Origin: a virus | Virus record (IMG/VR): IMGVR_UViG_3300025890_000115 | Coordinates: 1 to 28,000 of that record | Reading direction: 5' to 3' (one strand) | DNA: 28,000 nucleotides | In this document: positions 19,705 through 27,005 of the stretch, one piece after another | Layout of the letters: each line of letters begins with the position of its first letter | How positions within the stretch are numbered: the first letter of the stretch is position 1 | Program-made: the position numbers and the translations under genes | Notes under the pieces: model-generated | Told to the model about the DNA's origin: nothing | Database searches by the model: none | Seen by the model: only the letters and a program-made list of their open reading frames with translations

Positions 19705-20140
19705 CTTTCAGGATACGAAAGGTGATATGTCTAGCCAATTGGTTGCACTCACACCTTTAAAAAAAAGAGATTTAGCTATGTATTTCAAGAGGCTGTTGAT
19801 TGATGTTGGATTTATAAACACGCTTATATTGGTAACCACCTTGGGCAGTAAGTTTAATCCAATGCAGAGTGCAGAAGGCTAAGTACCTATTACAAGGTAG
19901 CGATGACTCTGACCTGATTAGTTGTAATGGTTTCAGGCATACGGATAAATACTGCGAAGGACTGTATACCGATGTGAATCTCTAACTGCTTTGACTAGTG
20001 GTTAGGGATTTCTTTGCTCCGAAACTCTCAGCTCAGGAACTGAACCCGATGTTTAAAAAGCTCTTAAAAAAAGGGATTTATCCCTTAGCTTTACATAAGT
20101 AAGTCTCCGAAGGAGAAGTAAGTACAAGAAAAAAAACGTA
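19705..20140. other. Control region without a convincing gene
   Basis: About 435 bases with several inverted repeats: AAAGGTG (19718-19724) with CACCTTT (19752-19758) around CCAATTGG; TACCT/AGGTA near 19885-19900; CCTGA/TCAGG around 19910-19936; TCTCTAAC/GTTAGGGA (19979-20009 region); and a UUCG-type hairpin TCTCC/GGAGA at 20104-20116. Only short frames exist, such as a 34-codon one at 19778-19882 with a poor ribosome site. It lies between divergent early and late units, so it could hold a long leader or non-coding RNA, operators or a replication origin. I cannot decide between these. Confidence 0.45.
20066..20086 (-). terminator. Possible leftward terminator
   Basis: Read leftward, AAGGGA/TCCCTT (20071-20076 with 20081-20086, loop of four) is followed by a seven-U run. 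Together with the UUCG-type hairpin at 20104-20116 it would end a short leftward RNA, but no clear leftward promoter was found to its right. Confidence 0.45.
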
Positions 20141-20146
20141 AACAAC

Positions 20147-20174
20147 TTGCAATACATATCTTGTTTGATATAAT
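20147..20174 (+). promoter_or_regulatory. Rightward promoter for the HTH/recombination/packaging unit
   Basis: TTGCAA (20147-20152), 16-base spacer, consensus TATAAT (20169-20174). Predicted start near 20181, giving a leader of about 22 bases before ATG 20203. It is the only good rightward promoter in the region before the nuclease and terminase genes. Confidence 0.72.
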
Positions 20175-20202
20175 TAAGTCTAAGTTAACTATTAATATAA
20201 CT

Positions 20203-20448
20203 ATGAGCGATAAAGGAATAATCTATTATAAATCTATACCTGCTGAGATTAAGAAGCTAAAACTAACCCAAAAACAATGTGCAGATATGATGGGAGTTAG
20301 CCTTTCAGGTTTAACGCACAGAATCAAAGCTGACAAGCCACAGTTTCATTTAGCAATTTATGGATTAGCAACGTATATGGGTCAGAACGATGGTAATTTA
20401 AAAGCTAATATTACTGAAGTCAACAATGGTAAATTTGTTATAAGCTAA
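20203..20448 (+). CDS. Small HTH (Cro-like) regulator
   Basis: An 81-residue protein. The open frame begins upstream at TTG 20161, but that lies in the promoter; ATG 20203 is the first start behind the predicted transcript start. No Shine-Dalgarno is visible, so initiation may rely on the short leader. LKLTQKQCADMMGVSLSGLTHRI (about 19-41, in two helices) is a helix-turn-helix of the Cro/CI type. Likely regulates the divergent promoters on its left or its own unit. Its stop overlaps the next start (TAATG). Confidence 0.75.
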   Translation: MSDKGIIYYKSIPAEIKKLKLTQKQCADMMGVSLSGLTHRIKADKPQFHLAIYGLATYMGQNDGNLKANITEVNNGKFVIS

Positions 20449-20606
20449 TGTCTAATGAAGATGTAGCTGAGACGATTTATAAGCTCATGAGTTTGCTCAG
20501 TAAAATTGAAGACCAAAAATTAAAGTCTGATATTGAAGACCAAATTATAGCATTGTGTGACCAGTTAAAATTTAGCATGGTTATGGACAAAGCTAAAAGT
20601 AAATGA
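20448..20606 (+). CDS. 52-residue helical protein
   Basis: ATG 20448 overlaps the HTH stop (TAATG), and its TGA overlaps the next gene as ATGA. The protein is acidic and helical: SNEDVAETIYKLMSLLSK (2-19), then DQKLKSDIEDQIIALCDQLK (22-41) with heptad-like leucines. Couplings on both sides support it. It could form a complex with the HTH protein or the nuclease, but nothing shows that directly. Confidence 0.7.
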   Translation: MSNEDVAETIYKLMSLLSKIEDQKLKSDIEDQIIALCDQLKFSMVMDKAKSK

Positions 20607-20950
20607 AGAGCGAAGAGCATGAAGTACAAAAAGCTATATGCAATTATTTAGATATTAGACGTGTTTGTTATTTTGCTGTTCCGAATGGTGGTAAACGTAA
20701 TAAAATTGAGGCAAAAAAATTTAGAGCAGAAGGTGTAAAGAGTGGAGTGCCTGACATTTGTTTTGTGTGGGAAGGCATGAGTTATTTTTTGGAAGTTAAA
20801 AAACCTAAAACATTGACACCTAAAGGCAGACTTAGTAAAAATCAAAAAGAATTTATCGCTAAGTTAAAAGATAATGGTGCTGAAGTTGCTGTAGTATATT
20901 CAGTAGCAGATGTAATAGAAGCATTTATTGATTGGGGTATAGGGCATTGA
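20603..20950 (+). CDS. VRR-NUC domain nuclease
   Basis: A 115-residue nuclease of the VRR-NUC family (PF08774, PD-(D/E)XK fold). Motifs: SEEHEVQKAICNYL (3-16) with the first acidic residue, VPNGGKR (26-32), GVKSGVPDICF (44-54) with catalytic Asp51, FLEVKKP (62-68) with Glu64 and Lys66, and LSKNQKEFI (77-85). Stand-alone phage copies probably cut branched or Holliday-type DNA during recombination and before packaging. It sits in a block with three further DNA-processing genes. Confidence 0.88.
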   Translation: MKSEEHEVQKAICNYLDIRRVCYFAVPNGGKRNKIEAKKFRAEGVKSGVPDICFVWEGMSYFLEVKKPKTLTPKGRLSKNQKEFIAKLKDNGAEVAVVYSVADVIEAFIDWGIGH

Positions 20951-21261
20951 AACAGAACGCAATAACTAAGTCAGCACGTGGCAAAGCATGTACCTTAAAA
21001 CTTGATGGGTGTTTAGGTAATGAGACAGTAGTCTTTTGTCATAAAAATGGTGCAGGAACTGGCACTAAAATGACAGATGATTTAGGTAGAGACATAGGTT
21101 TTTATGGATGTGCTAATTGTCACCAAATATATGATTCGTTAGTGCATGAGTATTACAAGCCACATTTTATTGAAGAGATGGCAGAGTTTGCTATTACTAG
21201 AACTAAGCGACAGTTAGTTAAAGCAGGTATAGTTGGTGAAGAGTACACTTTACGTGAGTAA
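20947..21261 (+). CDS. DUF1364 HNH-like nuclease
   Basis: A 104-residue protein. TTG 20947 in a TTGA overlap is chosen as start, matching the coupled layout of its neighbours. Pattern AITKSARGKACTLKLDGC (5-22), VVFCHKNGAGTGTKMTDD (28-45), GFYGCANCHQIYD (51-63) fits DUF1364, a zinc-binding HNH-like phage family related to Ref-type recombination nucleases. Cys15, His32, Cys55, Cys58 and His59 are the likely metal and active-site residues. Would act on DNA in recombination, alongside VRR-NUC and NinB. Confidence 0.82.
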   Translation: MKQNAITKSARGKACTLKLDGCLGNETVVFCHKNGAGTGTKMTDDLGRDIGFYGCANCHQIYDSLVHEYYKPHFIEEMAEFAITRTKRQLVKAGIVGEEYTLRE

Positions 21262-21691
21262 GTTTGAAGAAGATTTAGAAGTAGGACATAACGCAGAGCA
21301 AAAAGTTTTAAAGCTATTACAGACCCAATATCCTAGTGCTAGAATTCTTGATGGATATTGTAAGGAGATGGATATATTTGTTCCTGAGACTGTTAAAGGT
21401 TATGAAGTCAAACAAGATTTTAAAAGTGAGCAAACAGGCAACATTGTAGTAGAAGTAGCAATGTATGATAAGCCTTCAGGGTTGATGACAAGTAAAGCTT
21501 ATGCATGGGTTTTTGTTACACCAAACCGGTACGCTTTTATAGAACGAGATAGAATTAAGGACTGCATTATTGAAAACAATTTACAATACAAAACGTTTGT
21601 GGGTAATGGTGATACAGAAGCTAAAAATGCTTACTTAATTAAGAAAGAACTACTGTTTAATTATGCATATAAAATTTTAAATTATGACTGA
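21254..21691 (+). CDS. Putative PD-(D/E)XK endonuclease
   Basis: A 145-residue protein. GTG 21254 is the likely start (an upstream TTG at 21233 would overlap the previous gene more). GHNAEQKVLKLL (11-22) offers the first acidic residue, MDIFVPETVKGYEVKQDF (39-56) has the Asp40 ... Glu51-x-Lys53 signature, and a SEQTGNIVVEVAM strand follows. This is the classic core of the PD-(D/E)XK nuclease fold. Similar small nucleases occur in phage recombination loci. The exact subfamily is uncertain. Confidence 0.75.
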   Translation: MSKFEEDLEVGHNAEQKVLKLLQTQYPSARILDGYCKEMDIFVPETVKGYEVKQDFKSEQTGNIVVEVAMYDKPSGLMTSKAYAWVFVTPNRYAFIERDRIKDCIIENNLQYKTFVGNGDTEAKNAYLIKKELLFNYAYKILNYD

Positions 21692-22127
21692 GGCACTAAG
21701 GAGATTATTTATTGTGAGTGAATCGTTAAGTAGAATACTCAAAAGAGACAAACCTAAAGCAGATATTGTAGAGAACATGACACGCAGTTTTTTTAAGGGT
21801 AGTGATACAGATGAAGCAGTCATAACTATAAAGCCAAACACAATGACACGAAGTCAGGCTCAAAACAGATTGTATTGGATGATAATAGAACAGATACGTA
21901 AAGAGACTTACAATACTAAAGATGCTATTCATGACCATTGCCGAGAAGAATTTTTAGAGATACAAACAGAGACAGTTTGCAATAAAGAAAGAACTGTCTT
22001 AAAATCTACAACAGAACTAAATACTAAAGAGATGGGTGAGTATATAGATGATGTAATTGTCTTTGCTGAAACTGACTTGGGTATTAAGCTACAACTACCT
22101 GATGATTGGAGAGAGTTAATTAGCTAG
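21684..22127 (+). CDS. NinB-like recombination protein
   Basis: A 147-residue protein overlapping the previous gene by 8 bases. It resembles NinB/Orf (PF05772): TRSQAQNRLYWMIIEQI (55-71) matches the RSxxQNRLxW block, followed by AIHDHCREEFLEIQ (81-94), STTELNTKEMGEYIDDVIVFA (108-128, in two parts) and LGIKLQLPDDW (131-141). NinB binds ssDNA and SSB and assists recombination mediators in lambda-like phages. With SSB and the annealing-like protein on the other strand it completes a recombination toolkit. Its TAG is part of the outer stem of the following three-way junction. Confidence 0.8.
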   Translation: MTEALRRLFIVSESLSRILKRDKPKADIVENMTRSFFKGSDTDEAVITIKPNTMTRSQAQNRLYWMIIEQIRKETYNTKDAIHDHCREEFLEIQTETVCNKERTVLKSTTELNTKEMGEYIDDVIVFAETDLGIKLQLPDDWRELIS

Positions 22128-22203
22128 GACATTTATACATTAGTAGATGCTACATTTAGTGCTTCCAACCATTTGTGGTGTCCATCGTGGAAAGAGTGTC
22201 CTA
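22125..22203 (+). other. Three-way-junction element before the terminase genes
   Basis: Outer stem TAGGACA (22125-22131) with TGTCCTA (22197-22203), 7 bp; helix 2 GTAG/CTAC (22143-22146 with 22150-22153); helix 3 TTCCA/TGGAA (22163-22167 with 22188-22192) enclosing ACCA/TGGT (22068-type positions 22168-22171 with 22176-22179, loop TTTG). It fills the gap between NinB and the next gene. It may be a packaging recognition site, a regulatory RNA or a tRNA remnant; the tRNA arms are not complete. Confidence 0.5.
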
Positions 22204-22220
22204 ACTAATTGAGAATTGAT

Positions 22221-22394
22221 ATGAGAAGAAAACCGAAAAACAAAAATGGCTTGTGGGATAACATACATAAAAAACGCAAAAGAATTAAAGCAGGTAGTGG
22301 TGAACGCATGAGACGTAAAGGTGAGAAAGGCAGACCTACTGCAATGAACTTTAAGAAAGCGGCACAGACTGTTAAAGATATGGGTATAAATTAA
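22221..22394 (+). CDS. Small basic conserved-type phage protein
   Basis: A 57-residue protein. ATG 22221 is preferred over TTG 22209. It reads KPKNKNGLWDNIHKKRKRI (4-22), KAGSGERMRRKGEKGRPTA (23-41), FKKAAQTV. The GLWxxIxxKRxRIKAGSGExMRxxGxKGxPT pattern recurs in many tailed phages near terminase or structural genes, function unknown. Strongly basic, so it may bind DNA, perhaps in packaging. Overlaps the small terminase start (TAATG). Confidence 0.75.
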   Translation: MRRKPKNKNGLWDNIHKKRKRIKAGSGERMRRKGEKGRPTAMNFKKAAQTVKDMGIN

Positions 22395-22771
22395 TGGCTA
22401 GACCAACTAAATGGAATAAAGAGATAGAAGAGAAAGCTCTTGCTTACATAGATGACTATCAAATGTATGGTGATATGATTCCAAGTATTGAGGGAATGGC
22501 AGAGCATTTAGGTCTTCACAGAGACACTTTATATGATTGGGCAAAGCAAAAAGATAAAGGGTTTTCCGACATATTAGGCAGATGTATGCAAGTTCAAGCT
22601 AAAACTCTTGTAAACAATGGTCTTAACAACACATTCAATTCAGCAATAACTAAGCTTGTTTTAGGTAAGCATGGATACCACGATAAGATGGAGCAAGACA
22701 TAACATCTAGTGATGAATCTATGAAGCCAACAGTCATACAATTAGTTAGTAAGCATGAGTCAAGTAGCTGA
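22394..22771 (+). CDS. Terminase small subunit
   Basis: A 125-residue DNA-recognition subunit of the packaging motor. It starts with ARPTKWNKEIEEKALAYIDD and has a helix-turn-helix at about 30-52 (SIEGMAEHLGLHRDTLYDWAK), then a helical oligomerisation region (about 55-90) with a KLVLGKHGYHDK segment that is common in this family. The C-terminus overlaps the large subunit gene by 17 bases. Order and size agree with phage small terminases that bind the pac/cos site; the three-way junction 190 bases upstream is a candidate site. Confidence 0.85.
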   Translation: MARPTKWNKEIEEKALAYIDDYQMYGDMIPSIEGMAEHLGLHRDTLYDWAKQKDKGFSDILGRCMQVQAKTLVNNGLNNTFNSAITKLVLGKHGYHDKMEQDITSSDESMKPTVIQLVSKHESSS

Positions 22772-24056
22772 AGTCCAATTACCTGATAAATTAATACCAG
22801 TCTTTGAAGGCACAGCTAGGATTCGTGGAGCTTATGGAGGTCGCGGGAGTGGTAAGACAAGAAGCTTTGCATTAATGACAGCAGTCTTTGGTTATCGTTG
22901 GGGCATGTCAGGTGTCAGAGGAACAATATTGTGTGGTCGTGAGTTTATGAACTCTTTAGGTGAGTCATCAATGGCTGAGATTAAGTCTGCCATTCTTAGT
23001 GTTGATTGGTTAGCTGATTATTATGAGATAGGTGAGAAGTTTATTAGGTCAAAGGATGGCAATATAACTTACACTTTTGCAGGACTAAGACGTTCATTAG
23101 ATAGTATCAAGTCACAGTCTCGCATCCTTATAGCTTGGGTAGATGAGGCTGAGTCAGTTAGTGGCAGAGCATGGGATTTGTTGATGCCTACAGTACGTGA
23201 AGAAGATAAGAGCATTGGCTTTAACTCTGAGGTATGGATAACATGGAATCCTGAGTCAAAGTATAGTGCAACACATGAAAGGTTTAGGGATAGCTTTCCT
23301 TCAGACTCTAAAATTGTTAGTATGCAATGGCAAGATAACCCATGGTTTCCAACAGTTCTCGATGAGCAAAGGCTTGAAGATAAAGAGAAACGTCCTGAGT
23401 CATACGAACACATTTGGGAAGGAGGCTTTTTAATATTTTCAGAGGGTGCATATTATTCTGCTGAATTACGCAGAGCCAAAGATGAAGATAGAATTACAAA
23501 GGTTAGATATGACAGAGCCAAAGGTGTAGTTACAAGTTGGGATTTAGGTATAGGTGACAGCACATCAATAGTCTTTGCACAATTCATAGGAGCTGAGATA
23601 CATATTATTGATTATTATGAAGGCTCAGGTGTAGGACTAGAGCATTACGTTAAGGTGTTGCAAGATAAAGGTTATGTTTATGAACAACACGTATTACCAC
23701 ATGATGTTAGAGTTAGGGAATTAGGCACAGGTAAAAGTAGAATGGAGATGCTTGAAGACTTAGGCATTAACAACATTGAGATAGCACCATCATTGTTGAT
23801 TGATGATGGCATACAACAAGTCAGAACAATGCTAGACAAATGCTATTTCGATGAGGTATCATGTGAGAAACTTATCGATTCCTTACAGGCTTACAGCAGA
23901 GAGTGGGATGATAATGGTAAGACTTGGAGGATGAGACCGAGACACGATTGGAGTTCACATGGTGCGGATGCCACACGCTATATGGCAATAGGCTACAAGC
24001 CTTTTAATGAGAACTGGGATAAACCATTAAGGAGAAACTTGCAAGGAGTAGTATGA
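22755..24056 (+). CDS. Terminase large subunit
   Basis: A 433-residue packaging ATPase and nuclease. Walker A GGRGSGKT at 28-35, Walker B ILIAWVDEAE at 124-133 (Asp130, Glu131), coupling motif WITWNPESK at 161-169. The nuclease domain begins near 255: SWDLGIGDST (261-270, Asp263), an acidic LPHDV (Asp317) and HGADATRY (402-409, Asp405). All ATPase and RNase-H-like nuclease residues are present and the length is normal. It docks on the portal, pumps DNA into the procapsid and cuts the concatemer. Its stop overlaps the next gene as ATGA. Confidence 0.95.
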   Translation: MSQVAEVQLPDKLIPVFEGTARIRGAYGGRGSGKTRSFALMTAVFGYRWGMSGVRGTILCGREFMNSLGESSMAEIKSAILSVDWLADYYEIGEKFIRSKDGNITYTFAGLRRSLDSIKSQSRILIAWVDEAESVSGRAWDLLMPTVREEDKSIGFNSEVWITWNPESKYSATHERFRDSFPSDSKIVSMQWQDNPWFPTVLDEQRLEDKEKRPESYEHIWEGGFLIFSEGAYYSAELRRAKDEDRITKVRYDRAKGVVTSWDLGIGDSTSIVFAQFIGAEIHIIDYYEGSGVGLEHYVKVLQDKGYVYEQHVLPHDVRVRELGTGKSRMEMLEDLGINNIEIAPSLLIDDGIQQVRTMLDKCYFDEVSCEKLIDSLQAYSREWDDNGKTWRMRPRHDWSSHGADATRYMAIGYKPFNENWDKPLRRNLQGVV

Positions 24057-26962
24057 GTTTGCTACAAGAGCCTGATAAAAAACCTGTGCAATTAAACAGC
24101 CTTATGTCAAACATTGCTGAAGGTGCAAGTGACTTTGTTGGTGATACGCTTGGTGGTATATGGTCATTTATGAGTGACCCATCACAAGAAAAAGTAAAAC
24201 AAGCAAACATAGATGAAGAAGCTATAAAGTTAGAGCGTTTGACTCCTGATAAGTATGGCAATACTCCACAAGCATGGATGTATGCAGAACGTTCAGATAA
24301 CCCAAACAAATTTAAAAGATTCTTTGAAAACATTGACTACAATGCAGGTCGTTTTTATCGAGAAGGTTCTCGTATGTTTAGAGTTCCTGAAGAAACAATA
24401 GAGCCTGTAGGTAATTTAATAGCAGGTGGTGTACTTAATTTATCAGGTGGTTTAATAAGTGAAGACATTGGTACTGAACAACGAGCTACAGCCAATGCAT
24501 TTGCAGATACACTAAAAAATACATTTTCAAGTTGGGATAATTTAACAGATGCGATAGCCAATAATCCATTAGATTTTATGGCTCTTGCATTAGGTGGTGG
24601 ATACAATGCAAAAAAACTTGCTGATTTAGCAAACAATCCTGCTGTTAAAGAATCATTTAGAAACACATTGCAATCATTGCCTGACCCTGCTGACTTATTA
24701 GCTAACAACAAAATGACAAGTCAGTTTATACCTGACCCTAGACAATTCTTAATGATGTGGCATGGCTCACCTAGAAACTTTACTGAATTAGATAACAAGT
24801 TTATGTTAACAGGTGAAGGTAACAATGTTAAAGGTGCAGGGTTTTACATGGGGGGTAGAGCATCAACATCAAAACAATACTTTGGTGAAATAGACAAATA
24901 CAATCAAACGTATGACACTACAGACTTTGATTTATTTCAAGATGAAGTTGTTGCTAGAAAACGTGAAGCAGACTTTGGTGACAACAAAAGCGAAATAGTT
25001 TCTCATATGTGGAAAGAAGTCAGAGACGATACAGCTACACCAAGTGAAGTGAGTTGGTTGTTAGATAAATACAAAGACCATCCTGATTTGCCAAAACTTA
25101 AAGAAGCTATTAAAGAGTATAAAGAATTGTGGTCAGACCAACCATTTAGTTTAATGAAGTTTGATGTGAAAGACGAATACGTGTCTACGTTTCTTAATGA
25201 TGCTAAAGCAGTATATGACCAACCTGAAGCTGTTAAAAATTTAATACGACAAGAAAATGGTGCTTATATGGATTTAGTAGAAGCATATAAAAAGAACTCA
25301 GGTAACAAGATTGAGCAAGACAAAATTGTAGCTGAAATAAACGCATTAGGAGATTTTCCACATCCTGAAAATGGTATTGATTTATATGATTTCTTTGTTG
25401 ATAGACGTGCTGAACAATTCCCTTCTGCTGACATGAGTACACATAATTTAGAAGTTTCTAAATATTTACATGACAATGGTGTTATGGGAAGACGTTGGGC
25501 AGATGACCTAAGCACTAAATACCCTGATTTGTATGACAGCGAAAACTATCTAATATTCGATGCTAAAACAGCAGAAATGTTTGAAAGAAACGAAGTACCA
25601 GTTATACCAAACCCAATGATAGCTCAACATAATTTAACAGAAAAAGCATTAGAAAAACATTTAGAAAATACTGGTATACCTATGCCATCAATTGGAATAT
25701 CAAAAGTAGATACACCTTTACGTGGTTATGGAGAAATAGGTTTATTAGCATCACCTGAAATGATTACACCAAGTAGAGACACAAAAGTTTATCCTACAGA
25801 TATGTATTCAGGTCGTGCGCCATATGACCAGTTAAATTACGTAGACCCACAAGGTGTGCTTGACAAGATTGACCCTGATATATTAAGATTTGTTAGTAGC
25901 ACTAAACCTTTGCCAAATCCTGATGAATTATATACAGGTGGTGGTATAGCACAAGCTAAAGGTATGACAAATCGAGAATACATTAATGATAAAGCTAGAC
26001 GTAACTTTGAACTTAAAGAAAACCATACTGGCATATTAGAAAGAAACTTCAAAGAAATAGATGAAATGATTGAAAGAGGGTTTGACCCTTATCAATTTGA
26101 TACTTTAGCACAAGCAAGGTCAGAGATAGACAGCATTCTTAGAAATAATAATGAGCCTAGATTATCAAGATTTTCAAGTGATATGACTTCAGATGAATTA
26201 TTAGGTGAGTCTATAAGAGTAATGCACAATCCGAAAGGTTATAGGTCAGATACTACAGGTGAAATATTGCCTGATGTTCCTTATTCTGCTGAACTTGCTT
26301 TAAAAGAAATGCGTAAGAAAAAAGCACAAAACGTTGGAGCAGAAAATCATGTAAGTGCTAACAAAACATATGCTTTAGCAACACAACCATTCAAAAATTT
26401 AGATGAAATAAAACAGCAACGTGGCATTTTAGAAAGTGATGGGTTTTCTGAAAACGCATTGCCTGATGATGATTGGTATGCTTTACTTGACTCTGTACAT
26501 GATGAATTAAATGATTTAAAACCCTTTAAACAAAACAAATATAGAGTAGCTTTTATTGACGAAGTTTTAGCTAACAATGGCATAACTAAAGAATTAATAG
26601 ATGATATGGCTTATATGCCTGATGAAGCTAAGAAAGCTGAGGAGATAGTATTTAAGTTAAGAAATAGGACAGACATATCAGAAGAACCAACATCAGGTTT
26701 ATTAGCAACAGAATACTTTGAGGCAAAGCCAAACAAAATAATAGACATAGCTGAATTTAAAGGTGCAATTATTCCTGAAGATACAAAACCAAAAATTATA
26801 GAATTGCTCAAACAAAAAGGCATTAAAAAAATATTAAGTTACGGAAGTGAAGCTGAACGTTTAAAATTATTTAAAGAGTTTCCTGAGTTACAGTTTATTG
26901 GATTAGCTATGCCAATGAGTTTGTTGTCAGGTGAGGAAGAACAAAGAACAGGATTATTATAA
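24053..26962 (+). CDS. Large polyvalent-type protein with ADP-ribosyltransferase-like domain
   Basis: A 969-residue protein coupled to terminase by ATGA. Residues 1-215 are a helical lead with a Gly-rich hydrophobic stretch (GNLIAGGVLNLSGGLI, about 120-135). Residues about 232-300 resemble ADP-ribosyltransferases of phage polyvalent proteins: MMWHGSPRNF (234-243, His237), ELD, TGEGNNVKGAGFYMG (253-267, Tyr265) and SKQYFGEID (273-281). From about 522 on there is a second conserved-looking module: LTEKALEKHL, PMPSIGISK (about 543), GYGEIGLL, and later EAKPNKIIDIAEFKGAIIP (about 886-904). It ends with a hydrophobic LAMPMSLLSG. Large size and location among head genes suggest a protein packed in the capsid and injected, where it could modify host targets. 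Enzyme activity is inferred only. Confidence 0.7.
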   Translation: MSLLQEPDKKPVQLNSLMSNIAEGASDFVGDTLGGIWSFMSDPSQEKVKQANIDEEAIKLERLTPDKYGNTPQAWMYAERSDNPNKFKRFFENIDYNAGRFYREGSRMFRVPEETIEPVGNLIAGGVLNLSGGLISEDIGTEQRATANAFADTLKNTFSSWDNLTDAIANNPLDFMALALGGGYNAKKLADLANNPAVKESFRNTLQSLPDPADLLANNKMTSQFIPDPRQFLMMWHGSPRNFTELDNKFMLTGEGNNVKGAGFYMGGRASTSKQYFGEIDKYNQTYDTTDFDLFQDEVVARKREADFGDNKSEIVSHMWKEVRDDTATPSEVSWLLDKYKDHPDLPKLKEAIKEYKELWSDQPFSLMKFDVKDEYVSTFLNDAKAVYDQPEAVKNLIRQENGAYMDLVEAYKKNSGNKIEQDKIVAEINALGDFPHPENGIDLYDFFVDRRAEQFPSADMSTHNLEVSKYLHDNGVMGRRWADDLSTKYPDLYDSENYLIFDAKTAEMFERNEVPVIPNPMIAQHNLTEKALEKHLENTGIPMPSIGISKVDTPLRGYGEIGLLASPEMITPSRDTKVYPTDMYSGRAPYDQLNYVDPQGVLDKIDPDILRFVSSTKPLPNPDELYTGGGIAQAKGMTNREYINDKARRNFELKENHTGILERNFKEIDEMIERGFDPYQFDTLAQARSEIDSILRNNNEPRLSRFSSDMTSDELLGESIRVMHNPKGYRSDTTGEILPDVPYSAELALKEMRKKKAQNVGAENHVSANKTYALATQPFKNLDEIKQQRGILESDGFSENALPDDDWYALLDSVHDELNDLKPFKQNKYRVAFIDEVLANNGITKELIDDMAYMPDEAKKAEEIVFKLRNRTDISEEPTSGLLATEYFEAKPNKIIDIAEFKGAIIPEDTKPKIIELLKQKGIKKILSYGSEAERLKLFKEFPELQFIGLAMPMSLLSGEEEQRTGLL

Positions 26963-26969
26963 AAAAAAA

Positions 26970-26978
26970 TGATATACT
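26970..26978 (+). promoter_or_regulatory. Possible extended -10 promoter
   Basis: TG-A-TATACT (26970-26978) is an extended -10 shape behind an A-run in the only sizeable gap of this gene block, about 28 bases before ATG 27006. No -35 match was found, so this is weak. Confidence 0.35.
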
Positions 26979-27005
26979 TACGCTTAATTAAACAGAGGAC
27001 ATCTT

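Noticed and set aside
19778-19882. A 34-codon rightward frame in the control region, moderately hydrophobic
   Set aside because: The ribosome site is poor and too distant, there is no convincing promoter and it stands alone without coupling to any gene. Kept only as a remark.
20033-20049. A T-arm-like hairpin (TCGGG, TTCAGTT, CCTGA) on the minus strand
   Set aside because: The nearly invariant A58 position is G, and no matching acceptor, D or anticodon arms are found at the required distances.
20161-20202. TTG 20161 as start of the HTH gene
   Set aside because: It lies within the spacer of the rightward promoter and upstream of the predicted transcript start; ATG 20203 is the first usable start.
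20814-20842. TTGACA-N17-TAAAAA in the VRR-NUC gene
   Set aside because: The -10 is weak, it lies in mid-gene and no gene or RNA start follows; a chance match in AT-rich sequence is likely.
22125-22203. A tRNA gene at the three-way junction
   Set aside because: The 7-bp outer stem is suggestive, but no T-arm with a GTTC-type loop, no proper D-arm and no clear anticodon arm could be placed.
19705-22203. Hammerhead or similar small ribozymes in the two structured regions
   Set aside because: The three-way junctions prompted a check, but the CTGANGA and GAAA core elements are not present in the right order on either strand.
23069-23413. A 114-codon leftward frame inside terminase
   Set aside because: It is a serine-rich shadow of the terminase coding strand with no ribosome site and no promoter.
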